In this document: piece by piece, positions 32,628 through 41,122 of the stretch
Layout: every line of letters starts with the position of its first letter
How positions within the stretch are numbered: position 1 is the stretch's first letter
DNA from: Arthrobacter sp. Leaf337
Lineage (GTDB): Bacteria > Actinomycetota > Actinomycetes > Actinomycetales > Micrococcaceae
NCBI RefSeq assembly: GCF_001423745.1
Contig: NZ_LMPC01000029.1
Span: 192,998 to 256,997, forward strand
DNA length: 64,000 bases
Reading direction: 5' to 3'
Notes under the pieces: generated by a model
The model's input: the letters and a program-made list of their open reading frames with translations, nothing else
Database searches by the model: none
What the model was told of the DNA's origin: nothing
Position numbers and translations under genes: made by a program

Positions 32628-32844
32628 GTCGAATTCTCCTAGTTTGATGCGATCGAGATGCCCGCCCCGAAGGCGGTGCCTGCGGGGCGGCTGTGCCGGC
32701 TCCCGCCGGCTCCCGGCTGTATTCAATGCTCCGGGACGGTGCCGGGAGGCCTGCGTCGCGGCTAAATAGGCAGCCGGCCCTGGGTCATCCCAGCGTTCAT
32801 ACCGCCATTATGGCCTCGGATCGCGTTCACGGATATAGCCAGGA

Positions 32845-32887
32845 AAAGGGAGGCCGACGGCGGGCATCACTCCCGTCGTCGGCCTCC
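32845..32887 (-). terminator. Rho-independent terminator of ggt
   Basis: A 16-bp stem with one G-T wobble (32849-32864 with 32872-32887) and loop CATCACT; on the minus strand it is followed by a CTTTTCC run. It lies 14 bases after the ggt stop codon. Confidence 0.8.
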
Positions 32888-32900
32888 GGAACGGCCGTAC

Positions 32901-34742
32901 TCACCGGGAAGGTTTGACCACCATCGCGGAGCCGCCGCCGCGCCTCACCGGTTCAGCGGCGGCCACCATGCGCCCGTTCGGCTTGAACTCGATTGCAGTC
33001 GCAGCACCGATTTCCGCTGCCGACGTGAAGGCGTCACCGGATGGCGTGAATTCGTGGCCGAACTCTTTTAGCTGCTCACCGTATGCCTCAATAAAACCGG
33101 GCTCGGCAGTGACCTTCGCCGTGTTCCGCTGGGCAGCGCGCGGCGCCGCGATGGCCTTCGAGATGTCCATTCCCAGGTCCACCCGGTTCAGGATGGTCTG
33201 CAGGACGGTGGTGATGATGGTCGATCCGCCGGGCGAACCGAGCGCCAGGAACGGATCTCCGTCCTTCAGGATAATGGTGGGAGACATCGAGGAACGGGGG
33301 CGCTTCCCCGGCTGGATGCGGTTCGGATCGTCCTCTTTATACACGGTGGAGAAGTCCGTCAGCTCGTTGTTGAGCAGGAACCCGCGCCCCGGCACCACGA
33401 TGCCGGATCCCCCGGTCTGCTCGATGGTGAGGGTGTATTCCACCACGTTGCCCCACTGGTCCGCGACCGTCAGGTTGGTCGTGGAGATGTTCTCCGTATC
33501 CGTCTCAGCGGCGGGCGCCGCAGCGGCGGCCGGGCACGCGCCGTCGTACGAGGAGATGTCCCCCGGGTCGACGGGCTTCAAAGCCGCCTTCGCCGGGTTG
33601 ATCCGGCACGAGCGCTCCTTGCCGAACACCGGGTCCGTGAGCTCGTCGGTGGGGACGTCCACAAAGGCGGGGTCGCCCACGTACTTGGCCCGGTCGGCAA
33701 AGGCGAGGGCACTTGCCTCAAGGTAGTGGTGCAGGGCAGCCGTATTCTTGCCGTTGGCGTTGCCCGGCTCCGCAAGGTTGAAGGGCTCCAGGATGTTCAA
33801 CGCCTCGCCCACGGTGGTGCCACCGCTGCTCGAGGGCGCCATGCCGTACACGTCCAGGCCCCGGTACTCCACGTGCGTAGGATCCTGGTCCAGGGCTTCG
33901 TAGGCGGCCAGGTCCTTCGTCGTCATGTGGCCGACCGGGACGGGCAGCGTCGTGGTGGCGGTCTTCGGGGGTGCCTTCACTGCAGCGACGATCTCGTCCG
34001 CCACCGGGCCTTCGTAGAAGCCATCCGTGCCCTCCTCTGCAAGGAGCTCGTACGTCGCGGCCAGGTCCGGGTTCTGGAAGACACTGCCGACGGCGGGGGC
34101 GTCGCCGCCGGGGAGGAAGAGGCTGCTCGTGGACGTAAACGCCGCAAAGCGCTTCTCGTTGTCGAGGGTCTGCTGGCGGAACGTCTCGTCCACCACGAAG
34201 CCGCGGGTGGCGACGTCGATGGCCGGCTCGAGGGCCTCGCCAAGGTCCAGGGTGCCCCAGCGTTCGAGGGCGCGCTCCCAGGTGGCGGGCGTGCCGGGGA
34301 CTCCGACGGAGACGCCGCTGGTGACGAGCTCGGGGGTGAAGGGGTAGGGCTTGCCGGTCGCGGGGTCGATGAACGCGTCGTTGGGCATCTTCGCAGGTGC
34401 GGTTTCCCGGCCGTCGATGGTGCCTACTTCACCGGTCTTCGCGTCGTAGAAGACGAAGTAGCCGCCCCCGCCGATTCCTGCACTGTAGGGCTCGGTCACG
34501 CCCAGCGTCGCGGCCGCGGCGACGGCGGCATCCGCGGCATTGCCGCCCTTGCTGAGGACCTCGATTGCCGCCGCGGAGGCGTCCGGGTCAACGGTGCTGA
34601 CCGCGCCGCCGTAGCCGGTGGCGGTGGGCTCCTTCTTAATTTCCCGCGGATCAGCGAACGCAGGGTTCATGACGGCGCCGCCCGTCACGCTCATGGCCAG
34701 GGCCGCCGTGAGGGCGGCAATTCGACGTCTCACCTTAGGCAT
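32901..34742 (-). CDS. ggt: Gamma-glutamyltransferase precursor
   Basis: 613 residues. Residues 1-30 are a signal peptide ending AFA. The large-subunit segment includes GGNAADAAVAAAATLGVTEPYSAGIGGGGYFVFYD; the autoprocessing site and nucleophile are at TTN (421-423), where TTH is commoner, and the small subunit begins with Thr421. GKRPRSSMSPTIILKDG and LGSPGGSTIITTVLQ complete the active site. It cleaves gamma-glutamyl bonds of glutathione and related peptides outside the membrane, providing amino acids. A GGGAG ribosome site lies inside a TGACTC-CC-GAGTCA palindrome (34745-34758) just upstream. A strong terminator follows. Confidence 0.93.
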   Translation of the reverse strand: MPKVRRRIAALTAALAMSVTGGAVMNPAFADPREIKKEPTATGYGGAVSTVDPDASAAAIEVLSKGGNAADAAVAAAATLGVTEPYSAGIGGGGYFVFYDAKTGEVGTIDGRETAPAKMPNDAFIDPATGKPYPFTPELVTSGVSVGVPGTPATWERALERWGTLDLGEALEPAIDVATRGFVVDETFRQQTLDNEKRFAAFTSTSSLFLPGGDAPAVGSVFQNPDLAATYELLAEEGTDGFYEGPVADEIVAAVKAPPKTATTTLPVPVGHMTTKDLAAYEALDQDPTHVEYRGLDVYGMAPSSSGGTTVGEALNILEPFNLAEPGNANGKNTAALHHYLEASALAFADRAKYVGDPAFVDVPTDELTDPVFGKERSCRINPAKAALKPVDPGDISSYDGACPAAAAAPAAETDTENISTTNLTVADQWGNVVEYTLTIEQTGGSGIVVPGRGFLLNNELTDFSTVYKEDDPNRIQPGKRPRSSMSPTIILKDGDPFLALGSPGGSTIITTVLQTILNRVDLGMDISKAIAAPRAAQRNTAKVTAEPGFIEAYGEQLKEFGHEFTPSGDAFTSAAEIGAATAIEFKPNGRMVAAAEPVRRGGGSAMVVKPSR

Positions 34743-34744
34743 GA

Positions 34745-34758
34745 TGACTCCCGAGTCA
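34745..34758. promoter_or_regulatory. Palindrome over the ggt ribosome binding site
   Basis: TGACTC-CC-GAGTCA, perfect, directly upstream of the ggt ATG (34742). The minus-strand reading contains the GGGAG ribosome site. The two-base centre argues for a protein site rather than an RNA hairpin. It may be chance. Confidence 0.3.
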
Positions 34759-34835
34759 GGGTGGTGCGGAGTGGGGTGATCGTCACGTTACTCCCGCCCG
34801 GAGTGACACTCAACACTGAATGGATTGCGCGGCGT

Positions 34836-35534
34836 TCAGCCCCCGATGTGCCACGCGTCGAGGACCACACGGCCACGGGGCGATTCCAGCGTCGCGGTGA
34901 GCGGCGCCTGCTGCACGGCGTCCAGCGGGACGTTCCCGTCAATCGGGTCAGTGTCAACGGCCGGAAGCTGGAGCACGTCGACCGCCTGCCGCGGGATGCC
35001 GCGCAGCGCCAGCTGCCGCAGGGAGAGATCCGTTGGTGGCAGGTGGGCGCACGGGTGTTCCCCTTGCCAGTGGATCAAACTGGGCAGTGCACCGGAGCAT
35101 TCCAGGCGACCGTCCTGGCGGACCGTGATGCGCCACTTCAACAATCCATAGGGCGTCTCCCGCTGTGCTGCGAGCAGCTCGCCCGGGTTGAGGGCCAGGC
35201 TGTCGAGCTCCCGGCATAGCGTCTCGATCTTCTGTGTTCGAGCCACGGCGTGCACCAGCCGGGGTGAGTCGCGGAGGGCGTCGCGCAGTGCGGGGTGGTC
35301 GAGCCCGAACCAGCGCGCCCTCCCCGGCGCCGGAGCATCGGGATCGATCGCGATGACCTCGAGGTAGCAGTCGGGGAAGCTCTCGCTGCTGATGGCCATC
35401 ACTTGGTTGTGCGTGCCCATAAACGCGTGCTTGCCGCCGCCCGCGGGCCGGACGCCGAACGTGGCTGCGCACCACGCCGCACCTTGTTCCAGCGAATCTG
35501 CGGCGATGACCAGGTGGTCGATGCGGGCGTTCAC
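34836..35534 (-). CDS. Glyoxalase-like (PF13468-type) protein
   Basis: 232 residues starting NARIDHLVIAADSLEQGAAWCAATFGVRPAGGGKHAFMGTHNQVMAI, the hallmark of the larger glyoxalase-like family with one standard VOC module and a diverged second module (WRITVRQDGRLECSGALPSLIHWQG). The function is unknown. The GTG start at 35534 overlaps the MFS stop by GTGA (35531-35534), so it is coupled to the transporter gene upstream. Confidence 0.82.
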   Translation of the reverse strand: MNARIDHLVIAADSLEQGAAWCAATFGVRPAGGGKHAFMGTHNQVMAISSESFPDCYLEVIAIDPDAPAPGRARWFGLDHPALRDALRDSPRLVHAVARTQKIETLCRELDSLALNPGELLAAQRETPYGLLKWRITVRQDGRLECSGALPSLIHWQGEHPCAHLPPTDLSLRQLALRGIPRQAVDVLQLPAVDTDPIDGNVPLDAVQQAPLTATLESPRGRVVLDAWHIGG

Positions 35535-36790
35535 AACTCAGCTTTACCGCTGGGGGCGTTGGCTGAATCGGCAGGCGATCCCTGCCGGCGGCTCGCTATC
35601 AGGAACGGCACTGCAATCAGCTGGATCACGCCGCCGATTGCCAGCGAGGCCGCGTATCCATAGGCATCGGCCGCCCGGCCGAGCAGCGGCTGGACCACCA
35701 CGCCGCCGCTTGAACCAATGAGTGAATCGAAACTAAGCACCGTTGCCCGCTGCTTCGAGGCGATCATGTCGTTCAGGTAGGCCTGCCGCACGGGGACGCC
35801 CGCGGCGTCCACTACTGCCCAGAGGGTCAGCAGAGCCAGCGCCGCCCAGAACACCCTGGTGAACCCGAGCACCACCAAAATCACGGCGGCCAGTCCGACG
35901 CTGATGATCAGCACGGTGGTGCGCTTGCGGACAAGGCGCCGGATCCGGGGCGCCAGCCAGCCGCCAAGCACTTCGGCCCCGGCCACAACTGCCGCCGCGA
36001 GCCCCGCCACGGAGTAGGCGCGCGGGTCCCCGAAGAGCTCCAGCAGGTAGGGCTGCAGTGCATAGAACACATAGATCCCGACGCCGGCACTGAACGGCCC
36101 GGCCAACATCACGTAGCGCACGGGCGGGTTCTGCAAACCGTTCTCGATGGAGGCCGCGAGTACGGTGCGGACCGCCCGCAGCGGGCGGGCCGAGCGCTCG
36201 GGCGTGAACCCGACGTCGTGCATCAGGCGGAACGCCACCAGGAACATGGCCAACAGCACGCCCACACGGATCAGGAACGGGACGCCGAGGTTGGTGACCT
36301 GGGCGATCACGCCTCCGGCCACCGAGCCGACGAGCATCGCGACCCCGGAAACCATCACCCCGCGTCCCAGCACCGCTTCCATGCCTCCTTCGTAGCCCTC
36401 GAAGCGCAAGGCGTCGACGAGCCAGGCCTCCACGGCCCCCGAGAAGAAGGTGAAACCCAGGCCGAGCAAGACCGACACTAGAGCCCACCACCAGAAAGGA
36501 GCCGACAGCTGCCAGAGCAGATAGTAGAAGTAGGTGGAGACGGCGAGGGTCACCGTGCCGAGGAGGAATGAGACGCGGCGCCCCCAACTGTCCGCAACCA
36601 CTCCGGTGGGCACCTCGAACAGCACCATGCCCACCGTGAAGAAGGCATTGGCGGCAAAGGCCTCGAGGTTGCTGAGCCCGGCATCCAGCAGGAAGAGCGT
36701 GTTGATGCCCCAGATAAACGACGCAGCAACAGTATTGCCCAGCGTCAACGTCAGGTAGATGCGCTGAATCTTTTGGGCGCCGGCGCTCAT
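35531..36790 (-). CDS. MFS transporter (12-TM exporter type)
   Basis: About 419 residues with 12 membrane helices. The motif-A region between TM2 and TM3 reads VPTGVVADSWGRRVSFLLG; helices continue to VIQLIAVPFLIASRR. It resembles drug or metabolite efflux MFS proteins more than sugar porters. Start choice is uncertain: ATG at 36790 (MSAGAQKIQRIYL) or GTG at 36826, neither with a good ribosome site. It is coupled to the glyoxalase-like gene downstream, hinting at resistance to a compound that both proteins handle, but this is inference. Confidence 0.85.
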   Translation of the reverse strand: MSAGAQKIQRIYLTLTLGNTVAASFIWGINTLFLLDAGLSNLEAFAANAFFTVGMVLFEVPTGVVADSWGRRVSFLLGTVTLAVSTYFYYLLWQLSAPFWWWALVSVLLGLGFTFFSGAVEAWLVDALRFEGYEGGMEAVLGRGVMVSGVAMLVGSVAGGVIAQVTNLGVPFLIRVGVLLAMFLVAFRLMHDVGFTPERSARPLRAVRTVLAASIENGLQNPPVRYVMLAGPFSAGVGIYVFYALQPYLLELFGDPRAYSVAGLAAAVVAGAEVLGGWLAPRIRRLVRKRTTVLIISVGLAAVILVVLGFTRVFWAALALLTLWAVVDAAGVPVRQAYLNDMIASKQRATVLSFDSLIGSSGGVVVQPLLGRAADAYGYAASLAIGGVIQLIAVPFLIASRRQGSPADSANAPSGKAEL

Positions 36791-36902
36791 CGCGTTGACG
36801 TCCCCGCTAGGGCGAGGTAGGAGCACGAGCCCATTCTCGTCCGGTTAGACTGCGCGCACCAGTGCAGATGCGGGCGGATCCCCGGCACGCTCCGCTACGG
36901 CA

Positions 36903-37367
36903 TCAGGCGAGGCGGCTCCGGACGATCTCGCTGACGGTCTTGCCGTCAAACCGCCCCGCAACCTTGGCGGTGACCGGCTTCATCACAGCGCCCATCTGCC
37001 GCATGGCCGGTTCCTGGCCGTCAGCCTTCAGCGCTGCGATTGCTTCGTCCACAATCGCTTCGACCTCGTCACGGGTCAGGGCTTGAGGCAGGTACGCCTC
37101 AATGATCTTGGCCTCGGCGATTTCCGCGGCAGCGCGCTCAGCCTCGCCGGCTTCCGTGTAGATCTTCGCGGTGTCGCGGCGTTTGGCGGCTTCTTTCTGG
37201 AGCAGCCCGGTGACCTGGGCATCGTCCAGTTCGATCGGGGTCTTTCCCGACTTCTCGCGTGTCTCGATCTCGCCGAGGACGTTGCGCACCGTGGTCAGCG
37301 CTACCTTGTTCCGGTCTTTCATGTGGATCACAACGTCGCCGTGGAGGCGTTCTTTGAGCGTGCTCAT
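36903..37367 (-). CDS. GatB/YqeY-domain protein
   Basis: 154 residues, the full length of the YqeY family: MSTLKERLHGDVVIHMKDRNKVALTTVRNVLGEIETREKSGK, then EVEAIVDEAIAALKADGQEPAMRQMGAVMKPVTAKVAGRFDGKTVSEIVRSRLA. The fold is shared with the tail domain of the GatB subunit of tRNA-dependent amidotransferase and may bind tRNA; the role of the free protein is unclear. It appears to be a single gene. Confidence 0.93.
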   Translation of the reverse strand: MSTLKERLHGDVVIHMKDRNKVALTTVRNVLGEIETREKSGKTPIELDDAQVTGLLQKEAAKRRDTAKIYTEAGEAERAAAEIAEAKIIEAYLPQALTRDEVEAIVDEAIAALKADGQEPAMRQMGAVMKPVTAKVAGRFDGKTVSEIVRSRLA

Positions 37368-37527
37368 GGTGTTCTCGTTTCGTTGGCTTTGCCTCCATTG
37401 TCCCCGCTCGCCGCCACCTTCGCTGCGTTCTGCGGTGCCCTACTTCACCTGCTTCCCCAGGGCACGGACCAGACGTGCCGCTGCTTCCTCGAGTTGCGGC
37501 TCGCTGACTTGGCTTCGCGCGACGTGA

Positions 37528-39279
37528 TTATTCAGCAAATGGCCGATACCGTCTAAGCCTGGACATGGCGTCACGAAATCCCGGATCTATTCGAACGACC
37601 TCTTTGTATCCTCCGACTGCCTCCGTCAGCCGTCCCGATCTTTCAGCCTTGCGCGCCATCGCATAAATGATCTCTTTGTGGGCACGACTAACAAGTCCAC
37701 TTGGATCCGTGGCTGATGGATCCAGGGCCAACAAATCCCGGTGAAGGGCAAGGACTGAGCGCCAGTCACCCATCTCGGCCCGCTGCCACATCATCTTGCC
37801 CAGATCCGCAAGTCGTTGTCGTCGTTCACATGATTCACGGCGGGGACCAGCGTCCTGGAAGTCCGGGTCGTCCTGTATGCGTTTGAATCCCTGCGCTGCA
37901 GCTCCCCATTCACCGACATTCTGGGCTTGACGGGCAGCGTAGTAGATGTCGACGAACTCCTGGCTTTGTCGGGCGCCGGCCAGAAGCGCAGCTGCGTCGC
38001 GGAATTCCGCATCGAGCGCCAGCACTTCACCTAGGAGGCTGATGGCTGTTGGATAATGCTTCTCGCCGAGCGACGAGAGCGCTCGCTCGTACAAGGCCAG
38101 TTTCCGTGGCTCTTCCCTCTCGTGGCCGATCGGAGGACTCTTCGGAGCCGGCGGGATGGGCCCCGCGCCGGAGGTCGCCCCGCCGAGGTTGAATAGCCGT
38201 GTGGCATCACCGCGTACATACAGTACGGGGGTTACCCATTCAAAAGTTCCGAGCCCCATTATCGATCTGCGTCCGCTATTGGCGGCCCTATCGATGTCCC
38301 GGCCGTGAGCAAGGGCACCATAGAAGCCTCGCGAGAAGGCGATTGCGGCGCTATCAGTAACAGTGAACTGCATGGCTGCCACGGCACTGATTCCTCCGCG
38401 GACCAAAGCCGCGGCGGTGCCGGAGAAAAGATCTTCCTTTCCCGATTCCCCGGAGGAACAGGAGTTAAGTACCACCAAGCGCGGTGTGGGCTCCGCTTCC
38501 CTCAGTAGCTGCAAAAGACGTGACGATTCGACCATGGATGAACGCCCTGTGGCAGATTCCAGCGCAAGAAGGCCCTCCTGCCTGACCACGTCATAGTCGC
38601 CGTGCCCAATAAAGTGCACAACATGCCACGGCCCGTCCAGCAACGCGGATTGGATCCCATCCCAGGTCGCATTGGGCACCCAGCGGAGCTCGATTAGCCC
38701 GGCTGCAATCGGCTCGGCAAGCGCCGTCGAGAGATTTGCCTTCTCTGCCTCAGTGTCGAGTGCCGGTAAGTCACGGACCGCCGGGACAACGCCGAGGATC
38801 CGCAGTGGCGGCTCAACGGCAAGTGGACGATAGCTGTAATCAGCCGCGGGGACGCGCCGGAGCAAGGGCAACTCATGGCAGAGATAGGATTCGGTTTCAC
38901 GGTCATAGAGCATCTCCCACGGCAGTGCCACCAACTCCGGGGCCCCTAGCCTGAGTACCACACGCAGCGGGTGGCCACTATTCTGGGCTGCACCCAGACT
39001 TGCCCGATACGTTCCCTTTACGGCACCCGTAAATAGGGCGTTGAACATCTTCTCGCCCACGTCATGCAGGGGTTGTTCCGAAATAGGTATTGTGCGTCGA
39101 GCAGAGACCGCCGACGCCAGGACGGTGGCTTCCAGATCAGAAATGCGAGCAAGGATAGCATCGACATCCAGCCGAATTTTTGAGGACGTTTCACCTCCCG
39201 AAGGCGCGTGGACAACTCGGACGGAGTAGTTGCCTCTCCGGGCCCCTGAGGTGATTTCCAGCTCAATGTCTCCGTCCAC
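37528..39279 (-). CDS. CHAT-domain (caspase-like) protease with C-terminal helical repeats
   Basis: 583 residues. Residues about 100-370 are a CHAT peptidase: LPWEMLYDRETESYLCHELPLLR, catalytic His226 in HFIGHGDYD, catalytic Cys274 in VLNSCSSG, then LVRGGISAVAAMQFTVTDSAAIAFSRGFYGAL. After a Pro-rich linker (about 375-390), residues 395-583 form TPR-like helical pairs (ALYERALSSLGEKHYPTAISLLGEVLALDAEFRDAAALLAG; GGYKEVVRIDPGFRDAM). The N-terminal 95 residues are uncharacterised. CHAT proteases are cysteine endopeptidases used in bacterial immunity and cell-death pathways, or as separase-like enzymes. No gasdermin, CRISPR or NTPase partner is adjacent, so the substrate is unknown. Base composition looks more AT-rich than its neighbours, hinting at transfer. 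Confidence 0.85.
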   Translation of the reverse strand: MDGDIELEITSGARRGNYSVRVVHAPSGGETSSKIRLDVDAILARISDLEATVLASAVSARRTIPISEQPLHDVGEKMFNALFTGAVKGTYRASLGAAQNSGHPLRVVLRLGAPELVALPWEMLYDRETESYLCHELPLLRRVPAADYSYRPLAVEPPLRILGVVPAVRDLPALDTEAEKANLSTALAEPIAAGLIELRWVPNATWDGIQSALLDGPWHVVHFIGHGDYDVVRQEGLLALESATGRSSMVESSRLLQLLREAEPTPRLVVLNSCSSGESGKEDLFSGTAAALVRGGISAVAAMQFTVTDSAAIAFSRGFYGALAHGRDIDRAANSGRRSIMGLGTFEWVTPVLYVRGDATRLFNLGGATSGAGPIPPAPKSPPIGHEREEPRKLALYERALSSLGEKHYPTAISLLGEVLALDAEFRDAAALLAGARQSQEFVDIYYAARQAQNVGEWGAAAQGFKRIQDDPDFQDAGPRRESCERRQRLADLGKMMWQRAEMGDWRSVLALHRDLLALDPSATDPSGLVSRAHKEIIYAMARKAERSGRLTEAVGGYKEVVRIDPGFRDAMSRLRRYRPFAE

Positions 39280-39433
39280 AGCGACCTTCTAATGCGCACA
39301 TGCGAACTTTTCCCCTATCAGGGCCTCCATGGAAATCCTGATGTCTCATAAGACTGGCCCACGAAACGATGGACCACAAGACCGTTAAGTATCTAAAGGG
39401 CCCAGGAGTTTGACCTCATGTCAGTACAAACTC

Positions 39434-39462
39434 TTGACTCTTCCGTTAGAGCGCTCTAACGT
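39434..39462 (+). promoter_or_regulatory. Sugar-porter promoter with LacI-type operator
   Basis: TTGACT (39434-39439), a 17-bp spacer and TAACGT (39457-39462) form a good promoter. A perfect 18-bp palindrome CGTTAGAGCGCTCTAACG (39444-39461) covers the spacer and the -10. The central CG and the AGAGCGCTCT core match LacI-family operators. The LacI regulator encoded after the transporter is the obvious ligand. Confidence 0.85.
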
Positions 39463-39547
39463 TGGTGGCAGCACGTGACCTGGCGCACTCGCCGGGACCC
39501 CACCGACGGTCCAGTTGGACGGGCCAAACGATTCGAGGAAGTCAACA

Positions 39548-41008
39548 ATGTCGTTGCACGCAGCACACCCCACCGCACCGGGAAACAAACCCGGCTCCAA
39601 ACATCGCGGGTATCTGACCCGCCTTACTGTCCTCTCCACTCTCGGCGGCCTTCTGTTCGGCTACGACACCGGCGTGATCTCCGGCGCACTGCTCTACATG
39701 CAGGATTCACTGAGCATGAGCCCGGTCGAAGAAGCCACCGTGGTCAGCGCCCTGCTGTTCCCGGGCGCGGCGGTCGGCGCGCTGAGCGGCGGCCGGCTGG
39801 CCGATACGCTCGGCCGCCGCGGCACGCTCCTCATTTGCGCGCTGCTCTTCCTGGTCGGTGCCCTGGGCTGTGCGATTGCACCGAACGTCGGCTTCATGGT
39901 GGTGGCCCGAGTGATCCTGGGCCTCGGCGTTGGAGCCGCAGCCGTCACCTGCCCCCTTTACCTGGCAGAAATGGCGCCGGCACACCTGCGCGGCCGCATG
40001 GTGACGATCAACGAACTGATGATCGTGACCGGCCAGATGCTTGCCTTCGCCATCAACGCCCTTCTTGACACGCTGATCCACGATCCTGAGGTCTGGCGCC
40101 TCATGCTTGGAGTGGCATCCATCCCCGCGATCGCCCTGCTGATCGGGATGCTCATCCTGCCTGAGTCGCCCCGCTGGTTCGCCATCCGGGAACGGTTTGC
40201 GGACAGCCGTCGCATCCTAGACCTTAGCCGCAGCCCCGAGGAAGCCGATTTCGAATACAAGGAAATTGTCGAATCGGCCACCACTGCCAAGACTGAGCGC
40301 TCGCACGCTTGGCGTGATTTGAAGAACAATCCGTGGATGCGCAAGCTGCTGTGGATCGGCATCGGCCTGGCCGTGGTTCAGCAGGCAACCGGCATCAACA
40401 CGGTCAACTACTACGCGCCCACCATCCTGGAACGCAGCGGACTGGGCGTCAGCGCATCACTGGTAGCCACCGTGGCGGTGGGCGTGACCTCGGTGCTGAT
40501 GACCGTACTTGGCATCTACCTGCTCGGCTTCATCGGCAGGCGCCGCATGCTGGCCATCGGCTTCTCCGGCGTCGTCGCCTCCCAGGCGATCCTCGCCGTC
40601 GTCTTCATGCTGCCGCAGTCGGATTTCGTCAGCTACACCATCCTGGCCGCCATGATGCTGTTCGTCGCGTTCGTGCAGTGTTTCATCGGCACCTGCGTCT
40701 GGCTCCTCCTTTCGGAAATCTTCCCGATGGCCATCCGCGGCTTTGCCATGGGTATCGCCGTCTTTGCCCTCTGGACTGTCAATGCCGGCATCTCCTTCCT
40801 GTTCCCGATCCTCGTTGTGGCATTGGGCTCCACGGGAACCTTCGCGGTCTTTGTCCTGGTGAACGTCGCATCCCTGGTGTTCGTGTCCAAGTGCGTTCCC
40901 GAGACCATGGGCCAGTCGCTGGAAGAACTGGAGGTGCACTTCCGCACCGGCAGCCTTCCCGTCATCACGCCGGCGGAAGCGTCCGGCGCGAAGGCCGGAG
41001 CCCAGTAA
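39548..41008 (+). CDS. Sugar-porter MFS transporter (inositol/xylose:H+ symporter-like)
   Basis: 486 residues, 12 membrane helices. Sugar-porter signatures: GGLLFGYDTGVISGALLYMQ in TM1, GRLADTLGRRGTLL, PESPRWFAIRERF after TM6, GIGLAVVQQATGINTVNYYAPTI in TM7 and PETMGQSLEELE at the C-terminus. It imports a hexose, pentose or polyol with protons. The ATG at 39548 follows GAGGAA by seven bases. A LacI-type operator overlaps the promoter and a LacI gene follows, so expression is induced by the sugar. No catabolic enzymes are adjacent, so the substrate cannot be named. Confidence 0.92.
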   Translation: MSLHAAHPTAPGNKPGSKHRGYLTRLTVLSTLGGLLFGYDTGVISGALLYMQDSLSMSPVEEATVVSALLFPGAAVGALSGGRLADTLGRRGTLLICALLFLVGALGCAIAPNVGFMVVARVILGLGVGAAAVTCPLYLAEMAPAHLRGRMVTINELMIVTGQMLAFAINALLDTLIHDPEVWRLMLGVASIPAIALLIGMLILPESPRWFAIRERFADSRRILDLSRSPEEADFEYKEIVESATTAKTERSHAWRDLKNNPWMRKLLWIGIGLAVVQQATGINTVNYYAPTILERSGLGVSASLVATVAVGVTSVLMTVLGIYLLGFIGRRRMLAIGFSGVVASQAILAVVFMLPQSDFVSYTILAAMMLFVAFVQCFIGTCVWLLLSEIFPMAIRGFAMGIAVFALWTVNAGISFLFPILVVALGSTGTFAVFVLVNVASLVFVSKCVPETMGQSLEELEVHFRTGSLPVITPAEASGAKAGAQ

Positions 41009-41046
41009 TGGTTCGTCTGTTTCCCTAGCCAGGCCAGTGTGGCGAC

Positions 41047-41079
41047 GCGGCCGGGGCGGCAGGCTGCCGCCCCGGCCGC
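41047..41079 (+). terminator. GC-rich hairpin after the sugar porter gene
   Basis: A 15-bp perfect stem (41047-41061 with 41065-41079) and three-base loop GGC, 38 bases after the MFS stop. There is no T tract; it may attenuate read-through into the LacI gene. Confidence 0.6.
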
Positions 41080-41122
41080 GATACGCTTACCTGCAGAATG
41101 CGGCCGATCGTCGGGGAGTGAA

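Noticed and set aside
33726..35219. 497-codon plus-strand open frame opposite ggt and the VOC gene
   Set aside because: Crosses two real genes and an intergenic gap; no family features.
37528..39279. Part of a CRISPR or gasdermin defence operon
   Set aside because: No CRISPR repeats, Cas genes or gasdermin-like gene within the window; only the protease is present.
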